From Acidobacteriota bacterium (lineage in GTDB: Bacteria; Acidobacteriota; Terriglobia; Terriglobales; Acidobacteriaceae), in assembly GCA_003225005.1 (NCBI GenBank), contig QIAN01000021.1, positions 21,223 through 85,222 on the forward strand: a stretch of 64,000 nt of DNA. The letters are read 5' to 3'. The notes under the pieces were generated by a model, which saw only the letters and a program-made list of their open reading frames with translations, ran no database searches and was not told the origin of the DNA. A program made the translations under genes and the position numbers. Of this stretch, positions 27,494 through 37,550 are shown one piece after another (position 1 is the first letter of the stretch; each line of letters opens with the position of its first letter).

Positions 27494-27901
27494 TTAGTAC
27501 AAGCTGAAACTGACGTCGACGTTTAAATGAACCGCCACCGGCTTGCCGTCCTTAGTTGCCGGTTCGAATTTCCAGGTGCGCACGGCCGCAAGCGCCTGTT
27601 TGTCGAGACCTGCGTCCAAGCTCTTGGCGATCTTCACGTCGCGCACTCTGCCCTCTTGGGTGACCATCATCGCAACCACGACCGTGCCGTTGATCTTCTT
27701 CTTACGTGCTTTTTCGCTATATTCGGGATCGGGCGTATAGACAGGCTTGGGCGCTGTCACGCCATTTCCCACCTCGTACACAGGCTCAGAGGTTTTCTCC
27801 GACGCATCCTGCGCCAACAGCGCAGTCCCGCCGACGAAAAGCACAATGGCGCCAGCGAGCACGACTACCGTCTGGGTGACGAGTAGACGAGTATCCCTCA
27901 T
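27494..27901 (-). CDS. TonB C-terminal domain protein (energy transducer type)
   Basis: The 135-residue protein has one N-terminal membrane helix (VVVLAGAIVLFVGGTALLA), a short linker and a TonB C-terminal domain (DPEYSEKARKKKINGTVVVA, then VRDVKIAKSLDAGLDKQALA and WKFEPATKDGKPV). The TonB domain normally passes energy to outer-membrane transporters, but the proline-rich periplasmic spacer is absent, so this short form may be structural. It lies 15 bases after the DAHP synthase stop. Confidence 0.82.
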   Translation of the reverse strand: MRDTRLLVTQTVVVLAGAIVLFVGGTALLAQDASEKTSEPVYEVGNGVTAPKPVYTPDPEYSEKARKKKINGTVVVAMMVTQEGRVRDVKIAKSLDAGLDKQALAAVRTWKFEPATKDGKPVAVHLNVDVSFSLY

Positions 27902-27916
27902 AAGATAGACGCTCCG

Positions 27917-28996
27917 CTACCGAGAATCGACCTCGACCTCCTTGGTGACCCCGACCATCTCCCGCAACCCAATCGCCGGCACGGTCCTTCCCACCACCGC
28001 CGCAATCTGACGCACCTGCACCATCAACTCATCGAACTGATCGGGAAACAACGACTGCGGACCATCCGACAGAGCCTCATCCGGCTTGTGGTGAACTTCC
28101 ACCATCAATCCATCCGCGCCCACGGCCACAGCCGCCCGCGACAACGGAGTGACTTTGTTGCGTTTACCCGTCCCATGACTGGGATCGACAAAAATCGGCA
28201 GATGGCTTAACCGCTGAACGGCCGGCACCAGACTGAGATCAAGCGTGTTGCGGGTATGATCGGCGAACGTTCGCACGCCACGCTCACACAGCGCCACGTT
28301 GTAGTTGCCCTCGCTCAAGATATATTCCGCCGCCATCAAGAACTCTTCCAAAGTCGCCGACATCCCACGTTTCAGCAGTACCGGCTTTTTAGCCCTCCCG
28401 GCACGCTTCAGCAGAGAAAAATTCTGCATGTTCCGGGCCCCGATCTGGATCACGTCGGCATATTCTTCCACCAGGTCAAGCGATTCATTATCAATTGCTT
28501 CCGTAATAATCTTCATCCCAAACTGCTGGCGGATCTCGGCCATAATGCGCAGCCCTTCTTCGCCCAACCCCTGAAAAGAATAAGGAGAAGTCCGAGGCTT
28601 ATAAGCTCCCCCGCGAAAAAATTGTGCGCCCGCCCGATGCACGCGCTCAGCCACGGCAAACGCCTGCTCGCGGCTCTCAATGGCGCAAGGCCCGGCAACC
28701 ACCGCCAGAGCCGGCCCTCCGATCGTTGCGGCCGTTCCAGGAAAGCGAATGACCGTGTTCTCCTCTTTAAGGTCACGGCTCACCAGCTTGTAGGGCTTCG
28801 AGACCTTGATGACTTCCTGCACGCCCGCCATTTCCTCAAGCGTGCCCTGTTCGACTTCGCCCTTGTTGCCGGTAATGCCGATGGCCGTCCGCTGCGCTCC
28901 CGGCATGGCATGCGCGCGATACCCCAGCTTTTCGATCTTCTGACAAACCGCGCGCACCTGCTCTTCGCTGGCGTGCGCCTGCATGACCACTAACAT
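27917..28996 (-). CDS. aroF: 3-deoxy-7-phosphoheptulonate synthase (DAHP synthase, type I-beta)
   Basis: The enzyme condenses PEP and erythrose-4-phosphate in the first step of the shikimate pathway. An N-terminal ferredoxin-like regulatory domain (about 1-70) precedes the barrel domain, with [50 protein letters not shown] and DPSHGTGKR. Length of 359 residues fits the beta subclass fused to the regulatory domain. It starts the minus-strand run aroF, TonB-like, YVTN propeller; a shared function is not obvious. Confidence 0.93.
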   Translation of the reverse strand: MLVVMQAHASEEQVRAVCQKIEKLGYRAHAMPGAQRTAIGITGNKGEVEQGTLEEMAGVQEVIKVSKPYKLVSRDLKEENTVIRFPGTAATIGGPALAVVAGPCAIESREQAFAVAERVHRAGAQFFRGGAYKPRTSPYSFQGLGEEGLRIMAEIRQQFGMKIITEAIDNESLDLVEEYADVIQIGARNMQNFSLLKRAGRAKKPVLLKRGMSATLEEFLMAAEYILSEGNYNVALCERGVRTFADHTRNTLDLSLVPAVQRLSHLPIFVDPSHGTGKRNKVTPLSRAAVAVGADGLMVEVHHKPDEALSDGPQSLFPDQFDELMVQVRQIAAVVGRTVPAIGLREMVGVTKEVEVDSR

Positions 28997-29047
28997 GGAT
29001 TCCTACCTCGGAGTCCCAAGTTTAGCGTTCCCAGTGGATTGCCGCAA

Positions 29048-29167
29048 ACGGCGGCTTCCGCCAACGAGCTGCAGCAGTTCCAACGGGATGTCAAAGACAT
29101 CCATTTCGACTTCGACCGCTCTGATGCGTGCCGAAGATCGGACAGTCCTGGCCAGCGATGACGATGA
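29048..29167 (+). pseudogene. Relic of a Pal/OmpA-type lipoprotein gene
   Basis: One frame reads TAASANELQQFQRDVKDIHF and DFDRSDA; the next frame continues RAEDRTVLASD. Together this resembles the start of the OmpA-like domain of peptidoglycan-associated lipoprotein (DIFFDYDKSDIR...). The match breaks off afterwards. It lies just upstream of the aroF start and next to another outer-membrane relic on the opposite strand. Confidence 0.4.
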
Positions 29168-29220
29168 ATCGACGTGCCTTACATGGGAACGGAGGAGGCA
29201 ATCGCTAGCTTCGGCGTTCT

Positions 29221-29547
29221 TCAAAAAGGGAAGCGAACGGTCCAAATCCAGCGGTGATTGCATGTATGAAACTGTGTCGCAGCGATCTGGACACCGCCAC
29301 CGATTCCGAAGCGCAGTCGCTCGGCAATTTGAAACATGCCAAAAACCACACCCGGCGTCAGGAATGTTTGCTCCTTGCCTGCATCCGGGCCATCGGAAAA
29401 GAAGGTCGAATTTTGCTCGATCATCGGCCAAATTCTGCCCTTGATACCCATACTGAAGGGTCGTGTTCCATAAAAATGCGCGACCTAGAATGTTGGTGAG
29501 ATTGTCTTGCTGGCAGTGCCCAGAAGTCGGGTCGTAAGCCGAGGTGC
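29221..29547 (-). pseudogene. C-terminal relic of an outer-membrane beta-barrel protein
   Basis: On the minus strand one frame reads YDPTSGHCQQDNLTNILGRA and FLWNTTLQYGYQGQN. After one missing T near 29430 the next frame continues WPMIEQNSTFFSDGPDAGKE, QTFLTPGVVFGMFQIAERLR and ends TVRFPF. Alternating strands and a terminal phenylalanine are the marks of an outer-membrane barrel. No start or N-terminal part is present, and an in-frame stop lies upstream near 29548, so only about 108 codons survive. Confidence 0.6.
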
Positions 29548-29637
29548 ATCAGGCCATCGGCCGGCGCATTTCGCTGAACTCACACCAATCCCCGATCCAA
29601 ATTCATTCCTCCGCTTGTGACCCTCCACACCCGCAAC

Positions 29638-29653
29638 TGTGATCCGCGTCACT
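29638..29653 (+). promoter_or_regulatory. CRP/FNR-like dyad upstream of adhP
   Basis: TGTGA, six bases, then TCACT: a near-perfect match to the TGTGA-N6-TCACA operator of CRP-family regulators. It stands 58 bases before the alcohol dehydrogenase start, a position suited to activation. The regulator itself is not in the window. Confidence 0.5.
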
Positions 29654-29710
29654 GATCGCTCGACAAAGCCGTACTACAGTCCGAGCACTTCAGTTTGGAG
29701 GACAGCAATC

Positions 29711-30796
29711 ATGACATACCCAACAACTATGAAAGCAGCAGTGGTGGAGGAATTCGGCAAGCCCCTCGTCGTTCAAGAAGTTCAAGTACCCGTCCCCGGC
29801 CCGGGAGAAGCTCTTGTACAAGTGATCGCCAGTGGAGTGTGCCACACCGACCTGCACGCGGCCGAGGGAGACTGGCCGCTCAAGCCAACTCTGCCCTTCA
29901 TTCCCGGGCACGAAGGCGCCGGCATCGTGGTCGCGCTCGGCCCTGGAGTCACACACTTCGAGGTCGGAGACCGGGTCGGAATCGCCTGGCTGCACAGCGC
30001 CTGCGGTCATTGCGAGTTCTGTCTGTCAGGCTGGGAGACTCTCTGCCTGGAACAAAAGAACTCGGGATACTCCGTGAACGGAAACTTCGCCCAATACGCC
30101 CTCGCCCAAGCCGACTATCTGGGGCGGATTCCAGACAACCTTTCCTTCATTGACGCCGCCCCGATTCTTTGCGCGGGAGTTACGACCTATAAAGGATTAA
30201 AAGAAACCAACACCCGGCCGGGCCAGTGGGTTGTGATCTCCGGTGCCGGAGGCCTCGGCCACGTCGCCATCCAATATGCCAAGGCCATGGGCCTGCACGT
30301 CGCGGCCGTCGACCTGGGTCCGGAGAAAATGGCTCTGGCGCGCAAGCTGGGAGCCGAAATCACCATCGACGCTAGAATCCAAGACCCGCCAACGGAAATC
30401 CAAAAGCAAATTGGAGGCGCTCACGGAGTCCTGGTGACGGCGGTCTCTACCATCGCCTTCAAACAGGCCATCGGAATGTTGCGGCGCGGTGGCACCTGCG
30501 TGCTGAACGGACTTCCTCCCGGGGAGTTTCCTGTCTCCATCTTCGATGTAGTGCTGAACGGCTACACCATCCGCGGATCGATTGTTGGCACACGCCTCGA
30601 TCTGGAAGAAGCCCTTGCCTTCGCCGCCGAAGGCAAAGTCAAGGCAACCATAGAGACCCTTCCGCTCGAATCGATCAACGATACCTTCGATCGGCTCAGG
30701 AACGGAAAGGTCAACGGCCGTGTAGTTCTTGGAATTGGCCAGAACGCGGGCCGGGAATCGTTTACCACGGCCTCACTCAAAGGAATTCGAGTGTAA
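29711..30796 (+). CDS. adhP: Zinc-dependent alcohol dehydrogenase, AdhP type
   Basis: This cytosolic NAD-dependent enzyme interconverts alcohols and aldehydes. Catalytic zinc ligands are visible in [15 protein letters not shown] and PGHEGAG, structural zinc cysteines in [15 protein letters not shown], and the nucleotide-binding motif in [19 protein letters not shown]. From the ATG at 29711, with GGAGG eight bases upstream, it has 361 residues, slightly above the usual 340 because of a 20-residue tail. A CRP-like dyad upstream and a terminator hairpin downstream suggest a single-gene unit. Confidence 0.92.
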   Translation: MTYPTTMKAAVVEEFGKPLVVQEVQVPVPGPGEALVQVIASGVCHTDLHAAEGDWPLKPTLPFIPGHEGAGIVVALGPGVTHFEVGDRVGIAWLHSACGHCEFCLSGWETLCLEQKNSGYSVNGNFAQYALAQADYLGRIPDNLSFIDAAPILCAGVTTYKGLKETNTRPGQWVVISGAGGLGHVAIQYAKAMGLHVAAVDLGPEKMALARKLGAEITIDARIQDPPTEIQKQIGGAHGVLVTAVSTIAFKQAIGMLRRGGTCVLNGLPPGEFPVSIFDVVLNGYTIRGSIVGTRLDLEEALAFAAEGKVKATIETLPLESINDTFDRLRNGKVNGRVVLGIGQNAGRESFTTASLKGIRV

Positions 30797-30804
30797 GGAC
30801 AGAA

Positions 30805-30835
30805 GGCCGCGGTTAGAACTGACCGCGGCCGCTTT
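30805..30835 (+). terminator. Terminator-like hairpin after adhP
   Basis: A perfect nine-base stem GGCCGCGGT / ACCGCGGCC with an eight-base loop lies eight bases after the stop and is followed by a short CTTT tract. The T tract is weak, so termination efficiency is uncertain. Confidence 0.6.
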
Positions 30836-30890
30836 ACGTGCACCACAAGATGCGGGACCTGCCTAGTCGCTGAGACTTTATACTTTTTGT

Positions 30891-31814
30891 ATGCCCCGCT
30901 CCCTCGCCCGCGAACAAGACATCCTGCGTCGCCGCCCGCCCAAACGCCCGCCCCGCTTGACTTCCCGCCGCATTGGCATACACACATCTTCCGCCGGAGG
31001 TGTACCGAACGCCGCCGAACGCGCCTACCGCCTGGGCTGCAACACTTTCCAGATTTTCTCTTCCAGCCCGCGCCAATGGGCCCCCTATGCTCTGGGCGAG
31101 TTGCAATGCGCCGAAATGAACCGTCTGCGCGCCCACTACAATCTCAAGCCGCTGGTCATTCACACCAACTACCTCGTGAACCTCGCCAGTTCCAATGAGT
31201 TGTTCCTCGAGAAATCAATGGCAGCCTTTCGCGGCGAGGTCGAACGCGCACTATCTCTCGGCGCGGAGTATCTTGTCCTTCACCCGGGCTCATTCCGCGG
31301 GGCCGACCGCGAGCAGGGGCTCCTCCGCACGTCCGCTGCCATCGCCGCTTCCACGCAGGGCCTCGACCTCGAGAACGCTGGTCTGACCATTCTGATCGAA
31401 AACACCGCCGGGGCCGAATTCTCCCTTGGAGGCAGCTTCGAGCAAGTCGCGGAAGTAATCGACCGCTTGCGCGGCATCGTCCCCACCGCAGCCTGCATCG
31501 ACACCTGTCACACCCACGTGTGCGGATACGACATCGTCAGCGAAGATGGCCTCTACCGGACGCTGACACAGTTGGACGAAACCATCGGCTTGAACAACGT
31601 GAAAGTAGTACACTGCAACGACGCCAAAGCCGCCCGCGGCTCCAAGCTCGACCGCCACCAGCACATCGGAACGGGAATGATCGGGCAAGAGCCCTTCCGC
31701 ATTCTGCTCAATGACCTCCGCCTGGCCCACGCCGCCTTCATCGCCGAGACGCCAATCGACAGTCCCGGCGACGACCGCAGAAATGTGGATGCACTCAAGA
31801 AGTTGGTCCAGTAA
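30891..31814 (+). CDS. nfo: Endonuclease IV (deoxyribonuclease IV)
   Basis: This AP endonuclease cuts DNA 5' of abasic sites in base excision repair. The TIM barrel begins RIGIHTSSAGG, and metal ligands are seen in LHPGSF, ILIENTAG, CIDTCHTHVCGYD and HCNDAKAARGSKLDRHQHIG. A basic N-terminal extension of about 25 residues (DILRRRPPKRPPRLTSRR) precedes the core and is unusual; translation may start later. Together with the uracil-DNA glycosylase it covers two base excision repair steps in this window. Confidence 0.92.
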   Translation: MPRSLAREQDILRRRPPKRPPRLTSRRIGIHTSSAGGVPNAAERAYRLGCNTFQIFSSSPRQWAPYALGELQCAEMNRLRAHYNLKPLVIHTNYLVNLASSNELFLEKSMAAFRGEVERALSLGAEYLVLHPGSFRGADREQGLLRTSAAIAASTQGLDLENAGLTILIENTAGAEFSLGGSFEQVAEVIDRLRGIVPTAACIDTCHTHVCGYDIVSEDGLYRTLTQLDETIGLNNVKVVHCNDAKAARGSKLDRHQHIGTGMIGQEPFRILLNDLRLAHAAFIAETPIDSPGDDRRNVDALKKLVQ

Positions 31815-31951
31815 TCACCTGCCGCGATCGCCGGCGCCACCACCCAGCAACGGCCAGAAAAACTGGAGAATGACCATTCCATATTGGGAGCCGCGCTGCA
31901 CCAGTCCGTCGTTGTAGAATCAAGAATTCAATAGTCCAAGAGCCGCCCGTC

Positions 31952-34573
31952 ATGCCGCCCGAAGACAACTCGAAAACCATAACCGCGCCTTCCAACCCGC
32001 GCGTTGAAAACCGCTCCGACCGTCCCCCCGATCGCGAGAACGACGAGCGCTACGACCCCCAGCGCGTCGAGGAAAAATGGTTTCGGCAATGGCAGCAGAA
32101 CGCCTCCCTGTACGCCGCCGAGCCCGGCTCCGCAAAAAAGAAGTTCTATGTTCTTGAAATGCTGCCCTATCCATCCGGCGCGCTGCACATGGGCCACGTG
32201 CGCAACTACGCCATCGGCGACGCGCTCGCACGCTACATGTGGATGAACGGCTATAACGTCCTTCACCCCATGGGATGGGATTCCTTCGGCCTCCCCGCAG
32301 AGAACGCAGCGATACAGAACCACACGCCGCCCCGGGAATGGACGCTGGCTAATATCGCCAACATGAAGGCGCAGATGAAGCGCCTGGGCTTTGCCTACGA
32401 CTGGTCCCGGGAAGTGACTACGTGCCTGCCTGACTACTACCGCTGGAACCAGTGGTTCTTCTTAAAGATGTACGAGAAGGGTCTCGCCTATCGCAAGCAG
32501 AGCAAAGTCAACTGGTGTCCGAAGTGTTGCACGGTGCTCGCCAATGAACAGGTCGTCGATGGCCGCTGCTGGCGTCACGAAGATACTCTGGTCGAGCAGC
32601 GCGAGCTCGAGCAGTGGTTTTTGCGCATCACGAAATATGCCGACGAACTGTTGCACGGTCTCGACAAGCTCGAAGGCTGGCCCGAAAAAGTGCGCACCAT
32701 GCAGCGCAACTGGATCGGCCGCAGCGAAGGCACGCTCGTCGATTTCAAGGTGGACGGCGCTGCCGGCACGGGAGAGTCAAAGGTTTCTGTCTTCACCACG
32801 CGCGTAGACACCATCTTCGGCGCCACCTCCGTACAGCTCGCGCCTGAGCATCCCGTCGTCGCCGGTCTCACCGCGACCCATGGCGACTTGCGCGCCAAAG
32901 TCGATCAACTCATCGGCGAACAGCGCAAGGCCAAAGAAGTCGGCGACATCGGCGCTATCGAGAAGCACGGAGTCAACACCGGACGCTACGCCATCAACCC
33001 GTTCAACGGCGAGAAAGTGCCCATCTGGATCGCCAACTACATTCTCATGGAATACGGCACCGGAGCCATCATGAGCGTGCCCGCCCACGATGAGCGCGAC
33101 TACGAATTCGCGAAGAAATACCATCTCGAAATTCGTCTGGTCATTCTTCCCATCGCCGATGACCCCGAAGAAACTGTGGCTGAGCCTCGACTTCCGTTTA
33201 CCACAACCGAGGGGAGGCTGATCAACTCCGGCGCCTTTAGCGGTCTCGAATGCGATGACGCGATCCGGCAGATGTCGGCTTATGCAGAGAAGCACCGTTT
33301 CGGCAAGGCTACCGTCACCTATCGTTTGAAAGATTGGGGCATCTCGCGTCAGCGCTACTGGGGCACGCCCATTCCCATGTTGTATTGCGAGAAAGACGGC
33401 ATCGTCGCCGTGCCGGAAACAGATTTACCGGTGATTCTGCCAGAGAACATCGAGATCACGCTCACCGGCGGATCACCGCTGGGCAGAATTCCGGAATTCG
33501 TCAACGCGACTTGCCCTAACTGTGGCGGTCCGGCACGCCGCGAGACCGACACCATGGACACCTTTGTCGATTCCTCCTGGTATTTCTACCGCTACACCGA
33601 CGCGCACGATGACCGCGCCCCCTTCGATTCGAAGATCGCCGATTACTGGTTTCCCATCGACCAATACATCGGAGGCGTTGAACACGCCATTCTGCATCTG
33701 ATCTACTCGCGCTTCTGGACCAAGTTCATGCGCGACATGGGTCTCGTCCAGAATGATGAGCCCGTCGCGCGCCTTTTCACACAGGGCATGGTGATCAAAG
33801 ACGGCGCAAAAATGTCGAAGAGCCTGGGCAACGTCGTCACCCCCGACGTGATGGTTGCACGCTACGGCGCCGATGCCGCGCGTCTTTATAGCCTCTTCGC
33901 CGCGCCGCCAGACCGCGACCTCGACTGGCAAGACTCGGGCATTGAAGGCATCCAGCGCTTTCTGGGGCGCGTCTATCGCTTCTTCGAGCTGAATGCGAAG
34001 CCGCAGGATCCGGCTTGGCGTGCCCCCTTGCCCACGCCGTTAACCGGGTCAGCCCGCCGCCTTCGGCGTAAGCTGCACCAGACTATCAAGCGCGTGACTG
34101 ACGACTTCCAGGGACGCTGGCACTTCAACACCTGCATCGCCGCCATCATGGAACTGGTGAATGATGCCAACCGCAGGGCACTGGGAACGCAGTCGACGGA
34201 AAACCCCGTGATGGGGGATGAGATTCCATTAACTCTTCTGGCCGACGTCCAGCGGAATCTCGCATTATTGCTCGCGCCCTTCGCCCCGTACCTCGCCCAC
34301 GAACTCTGGGAAATGCTCGGCGAAAAGGAGAGCCTCCTGAAAGCCGCTTGGCCCAACTACGATCCCGCTCTGGTGAAAGAAGATGAAATTGAAATGCCGG
34401 TGCAGATTAACGGCAAGGTGCGCAGCCACCTGGTTGTGCCCGCCGACGTAACCCAGGAAGCAGTTCTGGAGCGCGCTCTTGCCGACGAAAAAATTCGCTC
34501 CCTCACTGCCGGCAAGCAGATCGTAAAAAAGATATTCGTACCCGGCAAACTGGTAAATATTGTGGTCAAGTAA
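31952..34573 (+). CDS. leuS: Leucyl-tRNA synthetase
   Basis: LeuRS charges tRNA-Leu and edits mischarged products. The 873-residue class I enzyme shows the HIGH-type motif HMGH at 79-82 in [14 protein letters not shown], the editing domain with [16 protein letters not shown], the KMSKS motif in [10 protein letters not shown], and a C-terminal anticodon-binding domain with [15 protein letters not shown]. The N-terminus has an acidic/basic extension of about 35 residues before the conserved [10 protein letters not shown]. No frame problems. Confidence 0.96.
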   Translation: MPPEDNSKTITAPSNPRVENRSDRPPDRENDERYDPQRVEEKWFRQWQQNASLYAAEPGSAKKKFYVLEMLPYPSGALHMGHVRNYAIGDALARYMWMNGYNVLHPMGWDSFGLPAENAAIQNHTPPREWTLANIANMKAQMKRLGFAYDWSREVTTCLPDYYRWNQWFFLKMYEKGLAYRKQSKVNWCPKCCTVLANEQVVDGRCWRHEDTLVEQRELEQWFLRITKYADELLHGLDKLEGWPEKVRTMQRNWIGRSEGTLVDFKVDGAAGTGESKVSVFTTRVDTIFGATSVQLAPEHPVVAGLTATHGDLRAKVDQLIGEQRKAKEVGDIGAIEKHGVNTGRYAINPFNGEKVPIWIANYILMEYGTGAIMSVPAHDERDYEFAKKYHLEIRLVILPIADDPEETVAEPRLPFTTTEGRLINSGAFSGLECDDAIRQMSAYAEKHRFGKATVTYRLKDWGISRQRYWGTPIPMLYCEKDGIVAVPETDLPVILPENIEITLTGGSPLGRIPEFVNATCPNCGGPARRETDTMDTFVDSSWYFYRYTDAHDDRAPFDSKIADYWFPIDQYIGGVEHAILHLIYSRFWTKFMRDMGLVQNDEPVARLFTQGMVIKDGAKMSKSLGNVVTPDVMVARYGADAARLYSLFAAPPDRDLDWQDSGIEGIQRFLGRVYRFFELNAKPQDPAWRAPLPTPLTGSARRLRRKLHQTIKRVTDDFQGRWHFNTCIAAIMELVNDANRRALGTQSTENPVMGDEIPLTLLADVQRNLALLLAPFAPYLAHELWEMLGEKESLLKAAWPNYDPALVKEDEIEMPVQINGKVRSHLVVPADVTQEAVLERALADEKIRSLTAGKQIVKKIFVPGKLVNIVVK

Positions 34574-34733
34574 GATGCGGACGCACTTGAAGAAGCGCGC
34601 CCGCCAGGATGACATAAATTTCAAGCCTTCATGATTGCCTTATTCTCCTCCCAGAACCAGAGCGTCGCTGGGGTTGTTGAATTCAATCTCATCGAGCGCG
34701 CTGCTGTCGCTCTCTGTCTTCGTCGCCACCGAG

Positions 34734-34997
34734 TCATAGGGGCGCGGGGCGCGGAAGATTCTTGATTTGTCCCGGTACCGTGGCCACAGTTTTGCCGTTT
34801 TGCAAGATCTCAATTTTTACGGCATCGGCTGGCCCGCTCCACTCGGCCTTGTAATGCCCTGGTGCGAGCTCTGTAGAACCCACTCGCACCGGATCCGTCA
34901 GAGCGAAGTTCCCTGAGTGGTTGTCCTTGGCGAACGAGTTCACCGACAAGACGCTGGCTAAAATCGCGAAGGCCGCGACAAATTGTGCGAATTTCAT
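34734..34997 (-). CDS. Small secreted hypothetical protein, frameshifted before its C-terminus
   Basis: The ATG at 34997 follows GGAG by seven bases and begins a signal peptide (FAQFVAAFAILASVLSVNSFA). The mature part reads FALTDPVRVGSTELAPGHYK and VKIEILQNGKTVATVPGQIK, a beta-rich domain I recall from acidobacterial exported proteins. The open frame ends after LPRPAPL at 34734. Removing one C from the CCCC run near 34738 lets it continue YDSVATKTESDSSALDEIEF to a stop at 34640, giving a length of about 118 residues. The longer form is probably the original gene. Confidence 0.65.
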   Translation of the reverse strand: MKFAQFVAAFAILASVLSVNSFAKDNHSGNFALTDPVRVGSTELAPGHYKAEWSGPADAVKIEILQNGKTVATVPGQIKNLPRPAPL

Positions 34998-35247
34998 TTT
35001 TTCTCCAGCCTCCTGCGATTGCAAAGATTTAAGACACAGCCCAAACCGCACTCTACGAGGACGTCTTCGCGGAACGTGAACTGTGGCTTTCTGAATTACG
35101 ATCTTCTGCGAGAGATGCTCGTCGATGACCGTCAGTTGCAGATATCGCGGAACCGACAGGTCCACATTAATGCAGGACCAGATTCTGAGGCAGGGCAGCA
35201 GGCTCGTCTTCGTCGTCTTGCGGTATCCTAGCCACGAGCACGAATAC

Positions 35248-36405
35248 ATGTCTCGCCCGTCTCCTACACTCGAAGGCTTCCGTGCTGCTTTTCGCCAGCC
35301 TTCACTGGCCCTGGCGGAAATCACCTGGCGGTGGAGCGTCGGCGCGACCGCGTGCACTTTATTAGGCTTTTCTTTCTTTGAGTATCTAAACACCCTTCCA
35401 GTGAACGGCCGCGAGTTGCTTTTCCTCCGCTCCCGTCAGCCCATTTTGATTTCAAGGGCGATCGCCCACATCCTACGCGGCAGCTTGAGCCGAGTTTCCC
35501 TGGCTGCATTGTTGGGAGCCTCAGCCCTGACCGTGCTATGGATTTTCGCCGCATCCGTGGGTCGCGCCATGACCGTTCGTGCGCTGCGGGATCATTTTTC
35601 AGAGCGATTCGTGCCGGACTCTGCACCCGAATCAGCTCCGCCCACAGCTCGAGGGGAAGCGCGTGCACCTCAGCCGAGTGAAGCGGATGGGAATGCGATT
35701 GATTCACCCGCGGTCCGATTTTCAGAGAGACGAAAGCGATTTCTCCCCGCATCTCTGCTGGCCGTTAATTTCCTGCGCGCTGCAATCACAATGGCGGCAT
35801 GGTTCGCGCTCGTGGGCGCGAGCATCCTCGCGGGTTTTGCCTCAACCGACAGGAATCCTCAACCCGGCTTGGCCTTTCTTTTTTTTCTGCCGCTGGCTGC
35901 GCTGGTCGGCTGCCTGTGGCTGATCCTGAACTGGTTTCTCTCGCTGGCCGCCCTATTCGCCGTCCGCAATGGCAACGATCATCATCAAGACACTCTGAGC
36001 GCCATCTCTGCCGCTGTTACTCTGTGCCGCAACCGCTTCGGACATGTGGTGGCCGTGAGCGCGTGGTACGGGCTCGCGCACATCGCAGCCTTCATGGGTG
36101 CAATCACGGTCAGTTCGTTTTCATGGGGCTTCGTCGGGTTTCTTCCTGGGCGAGCGGTACTCGCTATCCTCACCGTTCTCGCCATCATTTACTTCGCCGC
36201 TGTCGATTGGCTGTACACGGCCCGGCTGGCGGGCTACGTATGCATTGCCGAAATGCCAGATGCGCTTTTCGCCCCTGCGCACCTATTGCCGCTGGCTCCG
36301 CCCTCAGGCGGCCCCCAGTTTCGACCGAGCGCACCACTCGCTGCTAACATCGACCGGGAAGAGCGAATCCTGAGTGACGTTCCCACGTTGGCCGTAGAGA
36401 CGTAG
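35248..36405 (+). CDS. Multi-pass membrane protein of unknown function
   Basis: From the ATG at 35248 the protein has 385 residues with about six hydrophobic helices, such as SLAALLGASALTVLWIFAA, AAWFALVGASILAGFAS, LPLAALVGCLWLILNWFLSL and AVLAILTVLAIIYFAAVDWL, and a charged cytosolic loop after the second. I do not recognise a family. The upstream in-frame part (to 35125) has no membrane or signal features, so I prefer the later start although its ribosome binding site is weak. Confidence 0.65.
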   Translation: MSRPSPTLEGFRAAFRQPSLALAEITWRWSVGATACTLLGFSFFEYLNTLPVNGRELLFLRSRQPILISRAIAHILRGSLSRVSLAALLGASALTVLWIFAASVGRAMTVRALRDHFSERFVPDSAPESAPPTARGEARAPQPSEADGNAIDSPAVRFSERRKRFLPASLLAVNFLRAAITMAAWFALVGASILAGFASTDRNPQPGLAFLFFLPLAALVGCLWLILNWFLSLAALFAVRNGNDHHQDTLSAISAAVTLCRNRFGHVVAVSAWYGLAHIAAFMGAITVSSFSWGFVGFLPGRAVLAILTVLAIIYFAAVDWLYTARLAGYVCIAEMPDALFAPAHLLPLAPPSGGPQFRPSAPLAANIDREERILSDVPTLAVET

Positions 36406-36445
36406 GTCGCCTAGCCTGCGCGGAAGTCATTGTGCTTACCGGTGC

Positions 36446-37324
36446 TTATAGTCCGGCATTTCGAAGTGAAACGCGAGAGATCGCTGACCAATCGGCATTG
36501 CTCAATCCCAGGGCCATAGCCTCTAAAAACCGGTCGTGGACCAGGCTTGCCATGGGGATGGGTGCTCGAACCTCTTCCGCAGCGGCCAGCACCAGTCGGT
36601 TGTCCTTGAATCCCAGGGGCATTTTGAATCCCGCTGGCTCGAACTTGTCGGACACGATCATGCTGCCGTAGTTTCGGTATAAGGGTGCGGTAAAAAGCGA
36701 TTCGGTCATCACTTCAAGGAACTTCTCGGCATTCAGCCCGGACTTTCGCACCAGCGCAAAAGCTTCTGCCAGGCTTTCAATCACGGTCGTGATCAGGAAA
36801 TTCCCAGTCAGCTTGCATACGTTGGCGGCGGGCGGCTGTTCATCAATCACAAAGGTTTTTTGTCCCATTCGATCGAACAAACCGCGGCAGCGTTCGATCT
36901 GCGGCGATGGTCCCGCGACAACGATGAAGAGTTCGCCAGCTGCGGCGGCATCAGGCCGCCCGAAGACCGGGGCTGCGATGTAGTGCTGCTGCTTCGCCTG
37001 ATGTTCCGCCCCCAACCGCCGCGAGAGCTGCACACTGATGGTGCTCATGCCAACATGGACGGCGCCGGGCGGAAGCGCACCCATAGCGCCATCGTGACCC
37101 AGCAACACGTCTTCGACCGCGCCGTCATCCGCCAGCATGGTGATCAACGCCTCCGCGGCGGAGGCAGCCTCGGCTGGACTCGATACCACTCGTGCTCCCC
37201 GACTCTCGAGGCTCTCGGCACGCTGTCTCGTTCGGTTATAGACGGTGAGTTGATGCCCAGCCTTGATCAGGTTGCGCGCCATTCCCGAGCCCATATTTCC
37301 AAGGCCAATGAAACCTACTCTCAT
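36446..37324 (-). CDS. NAD(P)-dependent beta-hydroxyacid dehydrogenase family protein
   Basis: The Rossmann motif GFIGLGNMGSGMARNLIKAG opens the protein. The substrate-binding region (MSTISVQLSRRLG, APVFGRPDAAAAGEL) and the catalytic lysine in ANVCKLTGNFLI match 3-hydroxyisobutyrate dehydrogenase and glyoxylate/succinic-semialdehyde reductase-like enzymes. The 292-residue length is normal. The exact substrate cannot be assigned. Confidence 0.88.
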   Translation of the reverse strand: MRVGFIGLGNMGSGMARNLIKAGHQLTVYNRTRQRAESLESRGARVVSSPAEAASAAEALITMLADDGAVEDVLLGHDGAMGALPPGAVHVGMSTISVQLSRRLGAEHQAKQQHYIAAPVFGRPDAAAAGELFIVVAGPSPQIERCRGLFDRMGQKTFVIDEQPPAANVCKLTGNFLITTVIESLAEAFALVRKSGLNAEKFLEVMTESLFTAPLYRNYGSMIVSDKFEPAGFKMPLGFKDNRLVLAAAEEVRAPIPMASLVHDRFLEAMALGLSNADWSAISRVSLRNAGL

Positions 37325-37550
37325 GTCTTGTTCCTCACTTTCGTTGCGTCAGTTTCGGGCGCACGTTCTAGTCCTTAGGATGACATGAGGTGAACTCGAG
37401 TTTCTTTAAACTCAAAACGGATAGGGGCGCGGCGTAGGTTGTACCGTCACCCAGTGATCGGTGGTGAATTCCGCGATGACCCATCCACCGCCGAAGCGGA
37501 GTGGCGCTTGACTGCTTTACACTTTCTCCCTGAATCTGAGACACTCATCC

